64,000 nt of DNA from Microcebus murinus (GCF_040939455.1 NC_134108.1:80582001-80646000), one strand, 5' to 3'. Positions 45,840-58,769 are shown, counted from the first letter of the stretch. Numbers and translations are program-made. The notes: generated by a model from the sequence alone, not told the origin.

Positions 45840-48310
45840 CCAAGTACAACCAAAACTCCTGGTCATTATATATAAAACATATATAATTAAGACTGTGAAA
45901 GGTGAAGAGAAGAAATCCTATACCTAGCAAAAATATACTTCAGTAATTAAGAGGAAATGAACATATCCTCAAATGAAAGAAAATGAAGAAAATTTGTTAT
46001 CAGCAAAAACATACCATATTAAAAAAAAGCCAACAGAAATTCTCTAAATAGAAAAGAAATGATAAAAGAAGTAAGTTTGAAATATTATAAAGAAAAAAAA
46101 CAGCAAAAATATTAATAAATACTATTAATTTTCCTCCTCCTGTTAAGTTTTTTAAAGTTACATTTGACAATTGAAGCAAAATTATAACATTTTCTGGTGT
46201 GGTTCTAAATATATGTATAGAAAATATGAAAGATGATTATATTATAAATAGAGAAGGGTAAAAGGATAAATATGGAAGTAAGATTTCTATATTTCACTCA
46301 AACTGGTGAAATTATAACACTAGACTATGGCAATTCTGTATACAAAATGTAATACTTGGAGCAACCCCTTAAAAAGCTATATAAAGAGATACATTCAAAA
46401 CACTATAGATACATCAAAATGAAATACTAAATTATGTTCAAATAATCAACAGAAAGGTGGGAAAAGTAAACCAGAGAAATTAAAAGCACAGAAAACAAAA
46501 AATAAAATGACAAAATTAAGTCCAAATATAGCAAGAATTATACTACATGTAAATGGTCTAAATATATCAATTAAAATATAGAGATTGGCAGAGTAGATTT
46601 TTAAAAACATAGCCCAAATCTATGCTGTCTACAGGAAATTAACTTCAAGAATAAAATGAATAAATATAAATCATTAGAACATTAATCAAAGAGGCCAGGA
46701 ATGGTGGAACACACATGTAGTCCCAGTTGCTTGGGAGACTGGGGCAGGAGGATTGATTGCTTGAGCCCAGGAGTTCAAGGCTGTAGTGACCTATGATCAT
46801 GCCAGTGCACTCCAGCCAGGGTGACAAAGTGAAACCTCATCTCTAAAAAGAAAACAAATGAAAAATTAATCAAAGACAGCAAGAGTGGTTATATTTATAT
46901 CAGATAAAGTAGATTGCAGAGCAAAGAAAATTACCAAAGAGAGAGAATGATATTATATAATGATGAAAGACTCCAATCTATAAAAAAATCATAAAAATCT
47001 TAAGTATGTATGCACCAAACAAAAGAGCTAAAAATAAGTAAAGAAAAAGTCATAGAACTAAAGGAGAAATAGACAATCCACAATTATAGTAGAATATTTT
47101 AATATCTCTCTCAATAATTATTAGAATAACTAAACAGAAAATCAGCAAGTATACAAAATAATACAACATCATCATCCAACACAATCTAATTGACATTTAT
47201 AGACATTCTACCTGCCAACAACACAATACATATTACTTTCAAGTTTCCACAGAACATATACAAAGATATACAATACCTAAGCCATAAAAATACCTCAACA
47301 AATTTAAAATAACTGAACACATACAGAGTTCTCCAACCACAACAGAATCGAACTAGAAATCAATAATAGAAAGATAGTAAGAAAATCTCCAAACACTTGG
47401 AAACCAAACAACACATTTCTAAATAATCTATGAATCAAAGAGGAAAACTCAGAGAAATTTGTTTTATAATATACATGAGGTGAATGAAGATAAAAATATA
47501 TCAAAATTTGCAGGACATAACTAAAATAATGCTGAAAGAGAAATTTAATCACTAAATGCATAGACTGGAAAAGAAGAAAAGTCTCAAATCAATCATGTAA
47601 GCTCCCACCTCAAAAAACTAGAAAAAAAATAGAAAGCAAGCAAAAGCAAGGGGACAATAAATAGCAGAAATCACTGAAACCAAAAACAAAAGCAACAGAA
47701 ATGGTGACTAAATTAAATATCTAGTTCCTTGAAAAAGTCAATAAAATGAACAAATCGGTAGCAAAACTAACAAATAAAAAAGGAGAAAAGACACAGACTT
47801 ATGTTCATAAAAAACCTGTGCATATATGTTATTAACAGATTTATTCAGGATAATCAAACCTGAAATCAGTCTAGATATTCTGCAACAGGTGAAGAGTTAA
47901 ACAAACTATGGTACATCATGGAATACTACTTGGTAATGAGAAGGAATCAACTGTCACTACAAACAATAAACTGGATGGATCTCCAGAGAATTCTGAATTA
48001 AAAAGGCCAATCCGAATGTTGTGTAACATATGATTCCATTTATATAACACTCTTGAAAGTGACAAAATTAGTGGTTTCCAGGGGTCAAGGAAGGGATGAG
48101 ATGGAAGAGAATTGGGTGTGGCTTTAAAAGTTCTATATATTAACTGTATATGGAAATGTTCTATATATTAACTGTACTGATGCCAATATCCTGAGTGTGA
48201 CATTGTCATACAGTTTTGCAAAATTGTACCATTGTAAAGCATCTTATAGTATTTCTTACAATTGCACATGAATCTATAATTATCTAAAAATGACATTTAA
48301 TAAAAATATA
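45840..48310 (+). mobile_element. Old L1 LINE, 5' ORF2 part joined to 3' end
   Basis: ORF2 endonuclease-region blocks run from 'tactacatgtaaatggtctaaatatatc' (46540) through 'ggagaaatagacaatccacaattatagt' (47062) to 'tcaaatcaatcatgtaagctcccacctc' (47583). At about 47810 the sequence jumps to the 3' end ('ggtacatcatggaatactac', 47909), so the ORF2 middle is deleted. The 3' UTR contains a direct repeat 'ttctatatattaactgta' at 48131 and 48162. Confidence 0.8.
46693..46864 (+). mobile_element. FLAM-type Alu monomer
   Basis: One Alu arm only: 'ggccaggaatggtggaacacacatgtagtcccag', 'gcttgagcccaggagttcaaggctgtagtgacctatgatc', 'ctccagccagggtgacaaagtg', then an A-rich tail. Exact 12-bp duplication ATTAATCAAAGA flanks it at 46681-46692 and 46865-46876. 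It is inserted in L1. Confidence 0.9.
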
Positions 48311-50035
48311 TTAATAAAAGAACAGAATAATAAAGAGACTATAAAATGGTCAAAAATATTTTAAAATTAAGTAGAACTCTTAGCATCTACTTTTGCTCCC
48401 TCTTGAATCACCAAAATGCCTCACTCAAAGGGATGAAACATAAAATTGCTGTTCTAACTTTGTCTGGGGGGAGAAGAGGGCTAAGAAGCTAAGCTACTCT
48501 CCACTCAAATACTTACAGCTGGCATTCCTCCTTACAGTTCTCATATACACACTTGCTGCAAACTTAAGAGCAACACACTTCTTCCAATTCTGTTAGCATT
48601 GATCCTTTAAGTTCCATTTTTTATAAACTATGTCAGTTGGAGTCTTTGTAAGTAACTTCTTGGGGTTACTGGCAATGATCTGTTCTACCATCAGCAGTAA
48701 AGATAGTTTAATGCTCAAACAACAGAAGTAGTGGATGATTTTCAGGTTGATCCTCCTCCGTACCAACTTCCTCTTTACTTGGGAACATTTTTAAATGTCC
48801 CGAGGGGGCATTCAGCAAGCGACAGAGACAAGCCCTAGGAAGGAAAATATAGTTCTCACCACAACCTGGTGGATCATTTCCTTCAAGTACAGTAATCACT
48901 CTTACTCCTACATTGCCAACTCCCTCACCCCTCTCTCCCAGGTCTTTTCAAATCAAATCTCTAGAATTTTCTAAATCAGAATCTAACAATCCTCTAATGT
49001 TACTGGTGGCCCCAGAGATGTTAAGAGTGACACTGGTTATACCTTGGAGCCAATGTCCACTCTTCTCTCTGGTGGAGCAGACAAGAATTTAATCTCAAAT
49101 ACAACAGGACAAAATGGAAATTATGTGAGAGCACAAGAAATATAAATGTTGTTCCTAGTTGACACTACAATGTAAAAAGATAGGGACTGAGTTACTTGAC
49201 TGTCTTAGTTACACTTACATTTTTCCTGACTCACTTACACACTTCACTATCTTACGTAAAGGGTTTTGAAAAGTAAGTTCATTAGGTAAAATCTTATGAT
49301 TTAAGATGCTTTGCTTTTAGAATAGAAGTGTTTATCTATAAAAGAACCTTCTTTTTGTTTCTAAAGAAAAGAAACCTTATAGCAGAAGGAAGTATCTTCT
49401 ATTTTTCTAACATTTCAGCAACATATTAGTCAGCAAAGTAGGAGTAAGTTTTATCACATAAACAATAAATAACGTATATCTAGGCTCAGAACCCCCTGAA
49501 AATGCTTTCATTAGAAGTCAGTAGTTTCTCTTTATGCGTGGTCTCCTGTGGAAAGTTTAATATTTATTCAAGGAGTCACGTAAGAACATTAATAGGTCCA
49601 GGACTCATTAGCTGTGTAATCATATATTAGCTGTATGATCACTTATTAGCCCCATGACTGAGCAAATCACTTTTCCACTTTCTGTTGCAGTTTTCAATTG
49701 AGTAATGCCTGCCCTTTCCTACTTCTTGAGGATTATGATCAAGGAGGTCTCTATTTCACATTGATGATACTGGTTTCCACATTTCTTTCCATCCTATTCC
49801 ATTCCACAGTATTAAGTTAATTGATTTATAAACCAATTCAACATACTATGAGAAAAAATGCATATTCCTTAAGCTCAGCATTTGATAAATTATGTCTACT
49901 TGAAATAAAATCATGGTAGTAAAGGTTTCAATTAGAAATAATTTCTTTAACTCTAAACAGATTGCGAGGAAATGTGGTATGTGGGCAGAACATGCAGTGA
50001 TAAATGACTAATAGGGGAGAAAGTCATTTATCAGT
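48311..50035. other. Unique sequence, no gene seen
   Basis: No strong repeat. A small irregular tandem ('attagctgtgtaatcatat') lies at 49607-49660. Confidence 0.5.
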
Positions 50036-50039
50036 AGAT

Positions 50040-50385
50040 TCCTAGGAACTTGGATTTGGAAAAGACCTTAAAGAACATTTGGTCCAATAGAAGAATTTGC
50101 CTCCGGCAGCCAGAATAGATGGTTTTCTGGTGCATTAATGAATACTTCATTTGGTTCGTTTAAAACTGTGTTAGGCAGTTCTTTCATTTCTGGAAAGCTT
50201 ACTTAAAAATACCTTCTTCAAGGTGAACCAGTTTCCCTCCTTCTAACTGCCAAACTTAGGTCCTGATTCTGCCGTGTGGTTTGAAACAGAACAATCTTCT
50301 CCCTTTCTTACCTGACAGCCCTTCTAGTATTTACGGATAGTCTATCTTCTCTAGTCTGCTCAGTTGCAGGTGAAATAAACCCCAT
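50040..50385. repeat. Ancient repeat-like segment, family unknown
   Basis: 'ggtgaaccagtttccctccttctaactgcc', 'cctgattctgccgtgtgg' and 'cctgacagcccttctagtatttacgg' follow an old amniote-type dispersed sequence that I know by layout only. Confidence 0.4.
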
Positions 50386-50469
50386 GAGAAAGCCTTGGCA
50401 CATACGGTCTGTTTATAACAAAATCAACCTAACTATAATTTGCTGCTTAGACAATATCCCACAGAGGGT

Positions 50470-50600
50470 TAGGACGAAATTTCAGGAAAATCATATTATT
50501 GGGTGTCAGCAAAATTGGAGTTGGGTCTTGACTCTAGCAGTTTCTAAATGTGTGACCTTGGGGAAGTCCTCTAACATTTAACTTCTTGTATTGCCCTTGT
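50470..50600 (+). repeat. MIR SINE fragment
   Basis: 'gagttgggtcttgactctagcagtttctaaatgtgtgaccttggggaagtcc' is the sense MIR core. Confidence 0.75.
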
Positions 50601-51000
50601 AATGTTTTGTTATCAAAGTTAAGCCAATGAATTGGGTAGTGTTCCCTTTTTTTTCTATAATCTGAGAAGATTTGTGTATGAAGTCTATGTTAAGTGGGAA
50701 AGAAAGTAAAGTTCCATAAGGTGACAAATAATATTTTGACAAATTCCTATCAGGTAAGAGAATATCTCTTTTCGGCCCACCTTTATACTGATATTAATGA
50801 AGAATTTTTTTTTTTTACCTATCCTGTTCTAATACCAGAAACCAAGAATTATTTAATTAAAACTCTATGCTAGTTTGAGTAGTCTAAGTCCTTGTTAAGC
50901 ACAGGGGAATTACAAGATAGTTACAAGGGGGTTTTAACAAAAAGAGCTAAGCTGCAAAGACAGAGTTTTCCAGCACTTTTAACAATCATTCAATGTTATA
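50601..51000. other. Unique sequence, no gene seen
   Basis: AT-rich, includes an A/T run at 50805-50815. Nothing else seen. Confidence 0.5.
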
Positions 51001-51001
51001 T

Positions 51002-51060
51002 AAATACACACACGTGTGCATGTGTATACATGCACATATATATATATATATATATATAAA
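51002..51060. repeat. Alternating purine-pyrimidine tract
   Basis: (CA)/(TG)/(TA) alternation: 'acacacacgtgtgcatgtgtatacatgcaca' style sequence leading into (TA)n at 51038-51057. Confidence 0.9.
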
Positions 51061-51224
51061 TGCAGTAAAAATTATATAATTTATACTCTTACTATATACA
51101 ATGCACAATAATATTTTGCATTCTAATCTGGTCTATTTCTTTGTAAAAATATTCTGGTTATGACTGACTTAGTTGATTTCATGACACATTATTTATCACA
51201 CATAGTTTCAAAAATTTTACTTTA

Positions 51225-51360
51225 GAGGTCTTGGGATTTGATTCAGAGCATGCCACTAATTCTCTATATGACCCAAGTCACTTAATTTCTCTGTGTCTCA
51301 ATTTCCTGTAAATGCCACTAAGCTTATAGATTTGATGAAATAATAAAATGAGATGTATGT
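51225..51360 (+). repeat. MIR SINE fragment
   Basis: 'tatatgacccaagtcacttaatttctctgtgtctcaatttcctgtaaatg' is the sense MIR core. Confidence 0.75.
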
Positions 51361-51499
51361 TTGAAGGGGGGAAAAAAACTTAAATAGAAGGTTTTATTCA
51401 AGAATTATTATAAGAGCCATAACTGCTCCAGCAACTGGACTTTATATCATAATACAGAAATATAGAGTAGGAAAATAATTTTAAATAATGAGTTTTATA

Positions 51500-52211
51500 G
51501 ACTGAGTAAAATATCCAACTAACATATGACCCAGAAATTGCACTCTTGGGCATTTATCCTGGAGAAATAAAAACTTATGTTCCCATTAAAACCTGCAAAT
51601 GAATGTTCATAGGAACTTTATTTGTAATAGCCCAAAACTGGAATCAACCCAGATGTCCTTCAATAGGTGAATGGTTAAACAAACTCTTATACATCCATAC
51701 CATAGAATGCTTAGCAATAAAAAGGAACAAACTAGTGATACATGCAACCACTAAGATGAATCTCCAGAGAGTTATGCTGAGAAAAAAAAAAGCCGATCCC
51801 AAAAAGGTACGTTTATGTAAAATTTTTTGAAATGACAAAATTAGGAAATGGAAGAGAGATTAGCTGTTGCAAAGTGTTAGGATGAGAGAAGGGCTGGAGG
51901 AATGGAGTGAATGTGGTTAGAAAAGGGCAGCAGGACAGGTCCTTGTGACGACGGTGGGTACAGGAGCCTACACACTGGCTACACTTGAATAGCACTAAAC
52001 ATACACATACACCGAAATGAGTAAACTTGGGAAATCTGAGTGAGATTGGTGGATTGAATCACTGTCAATATCCTGGTTGTGATACTGAACTACAGTTCTG
52101 AAAGGTGCTACCAATGGTGGAAACTGCATAAAGGGTATATGGGATTTCTCTGTATTATTGCTTACAACTAGATATTAATCTGCAATTTTCTCGATAAAAA
52201 ATCCAATTAAA
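51500..52211 (+). mobile_element. L1M-type LINE 3' end, plus strand
   Basis: 'catatgacccagaaattgcactcttggg', 'ggaactttatttgtaatagcccaaaactgg', 'acagttctgaaaggtgctacc' and the 3' end 'gcaattttctcgataaaaa'. A shorter piece of similar sequence ('atacatgcaaccactaaaatgaat') recurs at 52848. Confidence 0.8.
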
Positions 52212-52225
52212 AATATGATACATGA

Positions 52226-52548
<323 letters not shown>

Positions 52549-52549
52549 T

Positions 52550-55220
52550 ATATATATGATACACGAGTTATAGTCCTCCCCTCTATAAATGCTCTCCTCT
52601 GTGTGTGCACACATACACACACACCCGTGTGTATTCAGATCCAGGATAAACTCTCCCCAGACTATCTCTTAGGCAGCCCCAAAGACCCAAGGCTAAGAAC
52701 TCTGTCTCTACTTACACCACCTCCACCCCAGGCCTTGTAGACATGGTAGCCTACTCTCTTCCCTCCTCTGGGAACATTCTGTTTTTTGCTCACACAATTC
52801 AATAGTAGTTACTCATTAATTAAAATAAACAATCCATTGAAAAAAATACATGCAACCACTAAAATGAATCCATTTGGAAAAAAAATACAATGAAAGAACA
52901 GGGCTGTGGTTCAGTATGTTACAGGTAATCATGACATCTAGAAATCAATGTGGCCAAGTGTAGTGGACAAAGGTTCCTTCTGGCTGGGTGCTGAGGAATT
53001 GCTTTTCAGGAAAGGGAAAGAACCACAGAGAAGGTTAAGGTGCATGGGAGAGTGTTGTCAGATTTTGCAATCTTGAGCCCTGGCCTGACGAGTGGGATTT
53101 TCTATGTAGAAAGCAGTATTTTAGGAAGATATTCATGATGGCATGGGGGAGGGATAGAGATAGTGAACTCTAGAACAGGACCCCGGAACACCCTGAGTGT
53201 GACCCGTGTACCAATCTGCCAGCTGCTTGTTTCCAGAGTTGAGGACATTAGTACAGGAACTGAGAGTACAAATTTGAGAACTTGGTCTTTCATGATAGAT
53301 AGTTCGAGAATCACTGCTCTACCCTGGACATCTAGAGGTGAGGCGACATGGGCCTGGAAAGTGGTAAATCTGAGGAAAAAAATGAAATCTGGTAAAAAGT
53401 TTGGGCATCGGATTTGAAGAAGTGCTAAAAATTTGAAGTCGGATGTAACAGCATCGGCTATTATCACAATACTGAAAGAAAGAAAGGATTAACCTTATTG
53501 CTAGGAAACCATTTCCCCCAAAACTACCATAGAAATTTCTGAGAAGAAAACCATAAGAATTCAATTCTTCTCTCCATTCCAAACAACGACGCTATTATTT
53601 TTCAAGAGAACATTAACTGAACAAGGAGTTTTTTCAAATAAACACTCAGTGAGGGAGAGAAGAGGTGTAACTGATTTTTTTTCAGTCTTTTATATTTTAA
53701 AAAAGCTATTAAAAGATTTGGATGCTTGAGGTATTACATAAATTATCCTATTATTGTAGCAATGAAAGGATTTCACACCCATTCATTTATTTCTGATTTG
53801 ATTTCCCTCCATGAAAATTCTTTGTTTTTGAAAAATATTTGTCATGCTGCAGATATAATTCACATTAATCAAGGAATGTATTTAAAAGGTAAGGTTTTAA
53901 GTGCCTTATTAGGAGGGGGAGAAAAACCTGGCCTCACATAGCTCCTGAACAATGCACTCCTTTTCACAGTATATCTGCCAGCCACCTATAATCAATTGTC
54001 CTTAGAAACTTATAACAGAGAGGTAATTTCACTGCCCAGTTTACAATTTGTGTCTCTTCTACTAAATAGCCTATTTGATAAGTGACAGAGAGTAGATGAA
54101 CACTTGGTTTCACATTGCTTGCAGACTCTGCAACTGAAGGGAGAGATCGTCAGTACAGTCCCCTGGAATAGTTCTTACACAGTGAAACAGACATGACTAG
54201 ACCCTAGATAGAATATGCACAGAGATGATACTTTGAGGTGTTAGCCCTCTATTCAAGATAGCTTTCTGTACCTGTCTCCTCCCCACCACCCCTCTTCCCA
54301 TTTAGGTCCATGTTCAGTGCCTTGGGGAAGGCACAAATGAGCTCTCCAGCAGAAAATCCACCTTTCATTCCCAAAAGCCTAAAAGAAATGTATTGAGCAG
54401 ACACACATATGAAGAAAGACGAATTTCTATAAGACTAGGAGAAAATCCCCCAAGGTTGGAAGGGGGGAAAAAATGAAAAAGAGAGCAGGACTCTCAAACA
54501 GAGATAGACTGTCAGACCCCAGAGAGATCAGCTTTCTTGTATGTCTAGGAAGGTAGGACCACAGACAGGCCAGGGAAAGATTTCCAGGCTCAAAGAATGA
54601 CACCAAGCAGCAGAAAGTGGGACCCAAAGAGGCCATGGGCACCAGGACACTAAATACCTCAATGGCAATATGGTGGGGGGGGGCAGTGACCGTTTCCTCC
54701 CTCCAACCTCAATACCTTGAAACTGAGTGGGATCTTGGAATGATGGAGAAACACCAAGGTGGTCATGTGGGGCTGGAACCTCAGGAAAGGACTAAGGTAA
54801 CATTTTTTTCTGCCCACTCCCAGCAGACTCAAAGCTCAAAACTCAAAAAATTAAGTTATAGAATGGAAAGTCACAGTTCTTGCCCACCCAAGCTTATGGA
54901 CTGAGATTTACCCCAGCACAAATAAACACTCATATACACATAGAATATATGTATAAATACTGTATGATATTGGTGATAAGTGATAGATCATTACTTTTTT
55001 ACCATGCATTATATGATAAATATAATATACTATGTCATTAAAGCCATTACCATAGATTTCAAAATTCATATGCTTAAAATGATTTGCATTAAGGGCAAAG
55101 CAGTGTATGTATATGGAGGTACATAGGAGAACAGGTATAGAGGAGAGAATCATTTCTTCATTATGGTGGCCTAGTAAATCCTTGTTCACAAAATATCATC
55201 AGAACCAGCATACCTTGATG
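52550..55220. other. Mostly unique sequence, no gene seen
   Basis: Small CA-rich patch at 52603-52632. A 121-codon antisense frame (53102-53467) and a 95-codon frame (54617-54904) have no recognisable domain. I see no coding evidence. Confidence 0.5.
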
Positions 55221-55228
55221 TGACCTAC

Positions 55229-55672
55229 CACTGTGGTCTCCAACCCCCAGGCCATGGATCAGTACTGCACAGCAGCAGGTGAGCAGCAGGGAGAGCCAGT
55301 GAAGCTTCATCTGTATTTACAGCCGCTCCCCATTGTTCACATCACCACATAAGCTCCACCTCCTGTCAGATCAGCAGTGACATTTGATTGTCATAGGACC
55401 CTACACACGAACCCTACTGCGAACTGCATGTGTGAGGGATCTAGGTTACATGCTTCTTATGAGAATCTAATGCCTGATGATCCATAGTGGAGTGGAGGTG
55501 GTGATGGAGCAGCTGCAAAAACAGAATATCATTAGCAGAGAGGTTTGACTGCACAATAAATGTGATGCACTGAATCATCCAGAAACCACCCCTCCCCCCC
55601 CCCGCCCCACTGGTCATGGAAAAACTGTCTTCCATGAAACCAGCCCCTGGTGCCAAAAAGGTTGGAGGCCAC
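55229..55672 (+). mobile_element. hAT-type DNA transposon with 8-bp duplication
   Basis: An exact 8-bp duplication TGACCTAC flanks it (55221-55228 and 55673-55680), the hAT signature. Ends are inverted ('tggtctccaacccc' versus 'aggttggaggcca'). Internal blocks 'cacctcctgtcagatcagcagtgacatttgattgtcatagg' and 'gcttcttatgagaatctaatgcctgatgatcc' identify an old non-autonomous family that I think belongs to the Tip100/Zaphod side of hAT. A C-rich run (55592-55609) sits near its right end. Non-coding. Confidence 0.85.
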
Positions 55673-55680
55673 TGACCTAC

Positions 55681-56795
55681 AAGATCTGCCTAAGTCTCTC
55701 ATGTTTACCCATGGCAGGCTTTCTCTACTATTACATTTCAGTCCTGAAGAAATGTCTTTCTAAGTTAATCTAGGATGGGGGAAGCAAATTGTCTTTCATT
55801 TACTCCACACGTGTTTAAATATATCTGAAAAAGTGTTATCTTCCTCCACAACATTATATTAATACTATTCCCAACACTAAGACACATTTGGAAACTAAAT
55901 AGACAAATCATCATTTAAATAATAATAACAAAAAGAGTAGAAAACAATTAGAGATCTAACCTGCTTTCCTCCAGACTGTGACTTCATTATCTGGGGAGTG
56001 GTCTTAATCCAAGAGACAAAACAGTCCTAATGAGAATCATCTAGCCCATTCAATTCCTGTTAACAGATATGCAAAAAGAAACTAAATCAATCAATTCCCA
56101 TGAGGTGAGACAGGAGCAAATTGAAAAGCACCTCAAGTTTAGATATAAAGCAATTAAGACAAAGAGACATGACTAATCTATCGCAGTAAGCCTACAGCCT
56201 ATTAGCTTTTTCTAAAAACGTGAAAGTAAAGTCAAATAAAAATTCAATTTAAATTCAAAAGCAGAATAATCAGGTCAGGGCAAATGGTCTTCATAATACA
56301 ACTGTTCGTATGAATGGAGCAGGTGGCTATCAAGAGTTGGGATTCAGGGATGCAGGAGAGATCTCTATACCACCATCCCCCCCAACACAACACGGTCTCT
56401 TCCCCTCCCCCATTCCCACTCTAAAATACACCCCCACCAGTTCTACAAAGTCCACACTTTCCTTCAGAGGAGTACTTCCTTCGGGCAAAAAACTTACAAT
56501 CAGAAACCCTACATAAGGCACATAACTGGGGGGAATTAACATAAGACATGAGTAGCCTTCACTGCAGCCCCACAGGAATATAAGAGTGAGTGGAGGACAA
56601 GCAGCAGGTAATGCTTTAATTGGGGAAAAGGAGATGAGATTCACTAAGGGAACCCTTTCTGAAGACCTTGGTGAGCATTGCTGGTTTTTAAAAAGTAAAG
56701 TGCCCGAGTACCTAAGGGATAAAGGAGAGCTGAAAAGAGAAGTGAGAAGCATCAAGGCCTTCACTATTCAAGAAATTCACTTTTCTTTAGGGAAA
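55681..56795. other. Unique sequence, no gene seen
   Basis: A 144-codon minus-strand frame (56330-56764) has no recognisable domain and I reject it. Nothing else is clear. Confidence 0.5.
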
Positions 56796-56799
56796 AAGC

Positions 56800-56935
56800 T
56801 ATGCAGTATTAAGGGTACAGGTTTTGGAATCAAAAGATCTAAGTTAGAACTCTAGTCCTTTTACTTACAGACTGTGCTACAGTCTTATAAATCAGGAAAA
56901 ATACAAATAAGCCATAGGGTTTTAAGGACTAATCT
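56800..56935 (+). repeat. MIR SINE fragment
   Basis: 'agggtacaggttttggaatcaaaagatctaagttagaactctag' is the sense MIR start. Confidence 0.65.
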
Positions 56936-56941
56936 GGATTA

Positions 56942-57110
56942 CATCGGTGCTTCTCAAACCTTAATGTGCATGCAAATCACTGAGGCATCTTATTAAAGTG
57001 CAGATGAGTCATAGATCTCAGGTGGGGCCTGGGATTCTGCATTTCTAACAAGCTCCCAGGTGCCTCTTCTGCTCCATCTGATTTGCAGGTCACAGTCTGA
57101 GTCACAAGGG
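56942..57110 (+). mobile_element. MER5A-like hAT element, plus strand
   Basis: 'cttctcaaaccttaatgtgcatgcaaatcactgagg' and 'ggtggggcctgggattctgcatttctaacaagctcccagg' are the MER5A order. Confidence 0.85.
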
Positions 57111-57174
57111 TTTATATCAATCCTCACACCAATCCTAGGAAAGCAGACTATTATTTCCTATGCAAAGCCCACTC

Positions 57175-57200
57175 TAGATGGGTTGGGGGGGGGGCGAGCA
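57175..57200. repeat. G-run
   Basis: GGGGGGGGGG with one interruption at 57183-57196. Low complexity. Confidence 0.8.
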
Positions 57201-57307
57201 CAAATGCTGCCATACTGACGAAGTTTATGAAAAGAAAAAGAAAGAATCGGGCTGGCTTACATGTGACTTCTCAAGTGGCTTCTGGCTTACAAGTGGCTCT
57301 ACACTTC

Positions 57308-57450
57308 AAGGTGCGGAGCCAAAGCCAGTAGCATCAGCATCATCTGGGAACTTGTCAGGAATGCAGACTCTTGGGCTTCAGGACAAACCCCTCACTCCCA
57401 ATCTGCATTTTAGCAATATCCTGGGTGATTCACATGCATATTAAAATGTA
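57308..57450 (-). mobile_element. MER5-like hAT element, minus strand
   Basis: 'cagtagcatcagcatcatctgggaacttgtcaggaatgcagactcttgggc' and 'atctgcattttagcaatatcctgggtgattcacatgc' are antisense MER5, opposite to its neighbour at 56942. Confidence 0.85.
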
Positions 57451-57454
57451 AGGA

Positions 57455-58420
57455 GCTCTGAATTAAAGAATTCATCTCCATTTTTAATAGATATGCCTAT
57501 TACTACTATCAAGAAATTGTCTTTGTATAGAATTAAATTTTATAAAGAGTAAAGAACTATAATTTTAAATAACCAATGGAAATAATGAAATAAATCCCCT
57601 TTCACCCCACAACCTAGTAACAAGTGAAAATACTCTTCCTACTCACACCCATTTTTGTCAGAACAGCTGAGGAGCAATCTTGCCTAAGGTCTAACAATCT
57701 TAACAACAACCAAAAATCCTGACCAAAAGTAAAAAATAAACAATAACATAACTTAATGTCCTGCAAGTTATGGAGGGTATGAAAAGTTAGTAAACAACTT
57801 CTCTTACTCCATTAATGGCTCTTGAAATTCACAGTTTAGAATTATATATATTCCAAGCCACACATCTGCAAGGCTATACTTTCTCTGGGAAGACCACTCC
57901 CATAAAGGACGTTTGGGAAAATCAGGAAGCTCAGACTCCACGTTTAGGGATGTTTGTTTTAGGTAAAACGTGATGTAACCTTAGAGGAACTACTGTGGAG
58001 GTGAAGGAAAGGGACATAATCAAACATCAGTTGAGGAAAGGAGTATTTACCACATACTTGTGAGGCCTAGAAATTTCTACAGAGAGAGCAATTTCTTAGC
58101 AAAATGGTAGCTGACTATGGCCCCAAACATGGTCTTGGGATTACTGAGGCCTAAGTGAAGTTGCCAAGCAGGCCTCTGGCTGAGGTTCTCTGGAGGGAAG
58201 GAGAAAGGGAATGGAGACAGAGACAAAAGGGACAGAGCAGGGAGCTGAGGTGCCATGTCTCTCTCAAGCAGGAAAGAGCCTATGGCTATTACTTCCATTA
58301 TTATTCTCAACAGATGGGACTCAATAAATACATTTAAGCTTTATAAAGATGAGAAGGGGCTAAGATCCAGACCAGACTAAAGAAAAAAATTTCCAGGGAC
58401 TCGATGAGAAGAATGCCTCA
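57455..58420. other. Unique sequence, no gene seen
   Basis: No repeat recognised, frames below 80 codons. Confidence 0.5.
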
Positions 58421-58424
58421 TCCC

Positions 58425-58530
58425 AAATCTTGACTCACCACTTCCTAGCTAATCATCTGGGCAAGTTACTTGACCTGTGTGGACCTCAGTTTCCTTATCT
58501 GTGAAATACAGATAATAACTGGAGTTACCT
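58425..58530 (+). repeat. MIR SINE fragment
   Basis: 'tgactcaccacttcctagctaatcatctgggcaagttacttgacc...cctcagtttccttatctgtgaaat' is the sense MIR core. Confidence 0.8.
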
Positions 58531-58559
58531 CATGGGCATTTTATACAGACTTAGTGAGT

Positions 58560-58765
58560 TACTATTTCTAAGGTACTCAGATCAGATGGGTTGGAGTGGA
58601 GAGCCCTTGGGAGCAAGTTCTGGGAAGTTCTACATTTGGAAAGGTAGACTGGAGTCTGCTTGTGGAAGCTCTGGAATGACTTGCTTTGGGCTTGATCTTA
58701 AAAACAACAGGAAGCCATTGAAGGCTTTGAATGGCATGAAAGTCAAAGTAACACGGAATTATCTT
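58560..58765 (+). repeat. Ancient dispersed repeat, same type as 6835-7765
   Basis: 'ggaagccattgaaggctttgaatggcatgaaagtc' fits the older part of that repeat. Confidence 0.35.
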
Positions 58766-58769
58766 TCCT

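Noticed and set aside
53102..53467. 121-codon minus-strand frame
   Set aside because: No domain, overlapped by another open frame on the other strand, no supporting context.
56330..56764. 144-codon minus-strand frame
   Set aside because: No recognisable domain, and overlapping frames on the other strand are equally open. Treated as chance.
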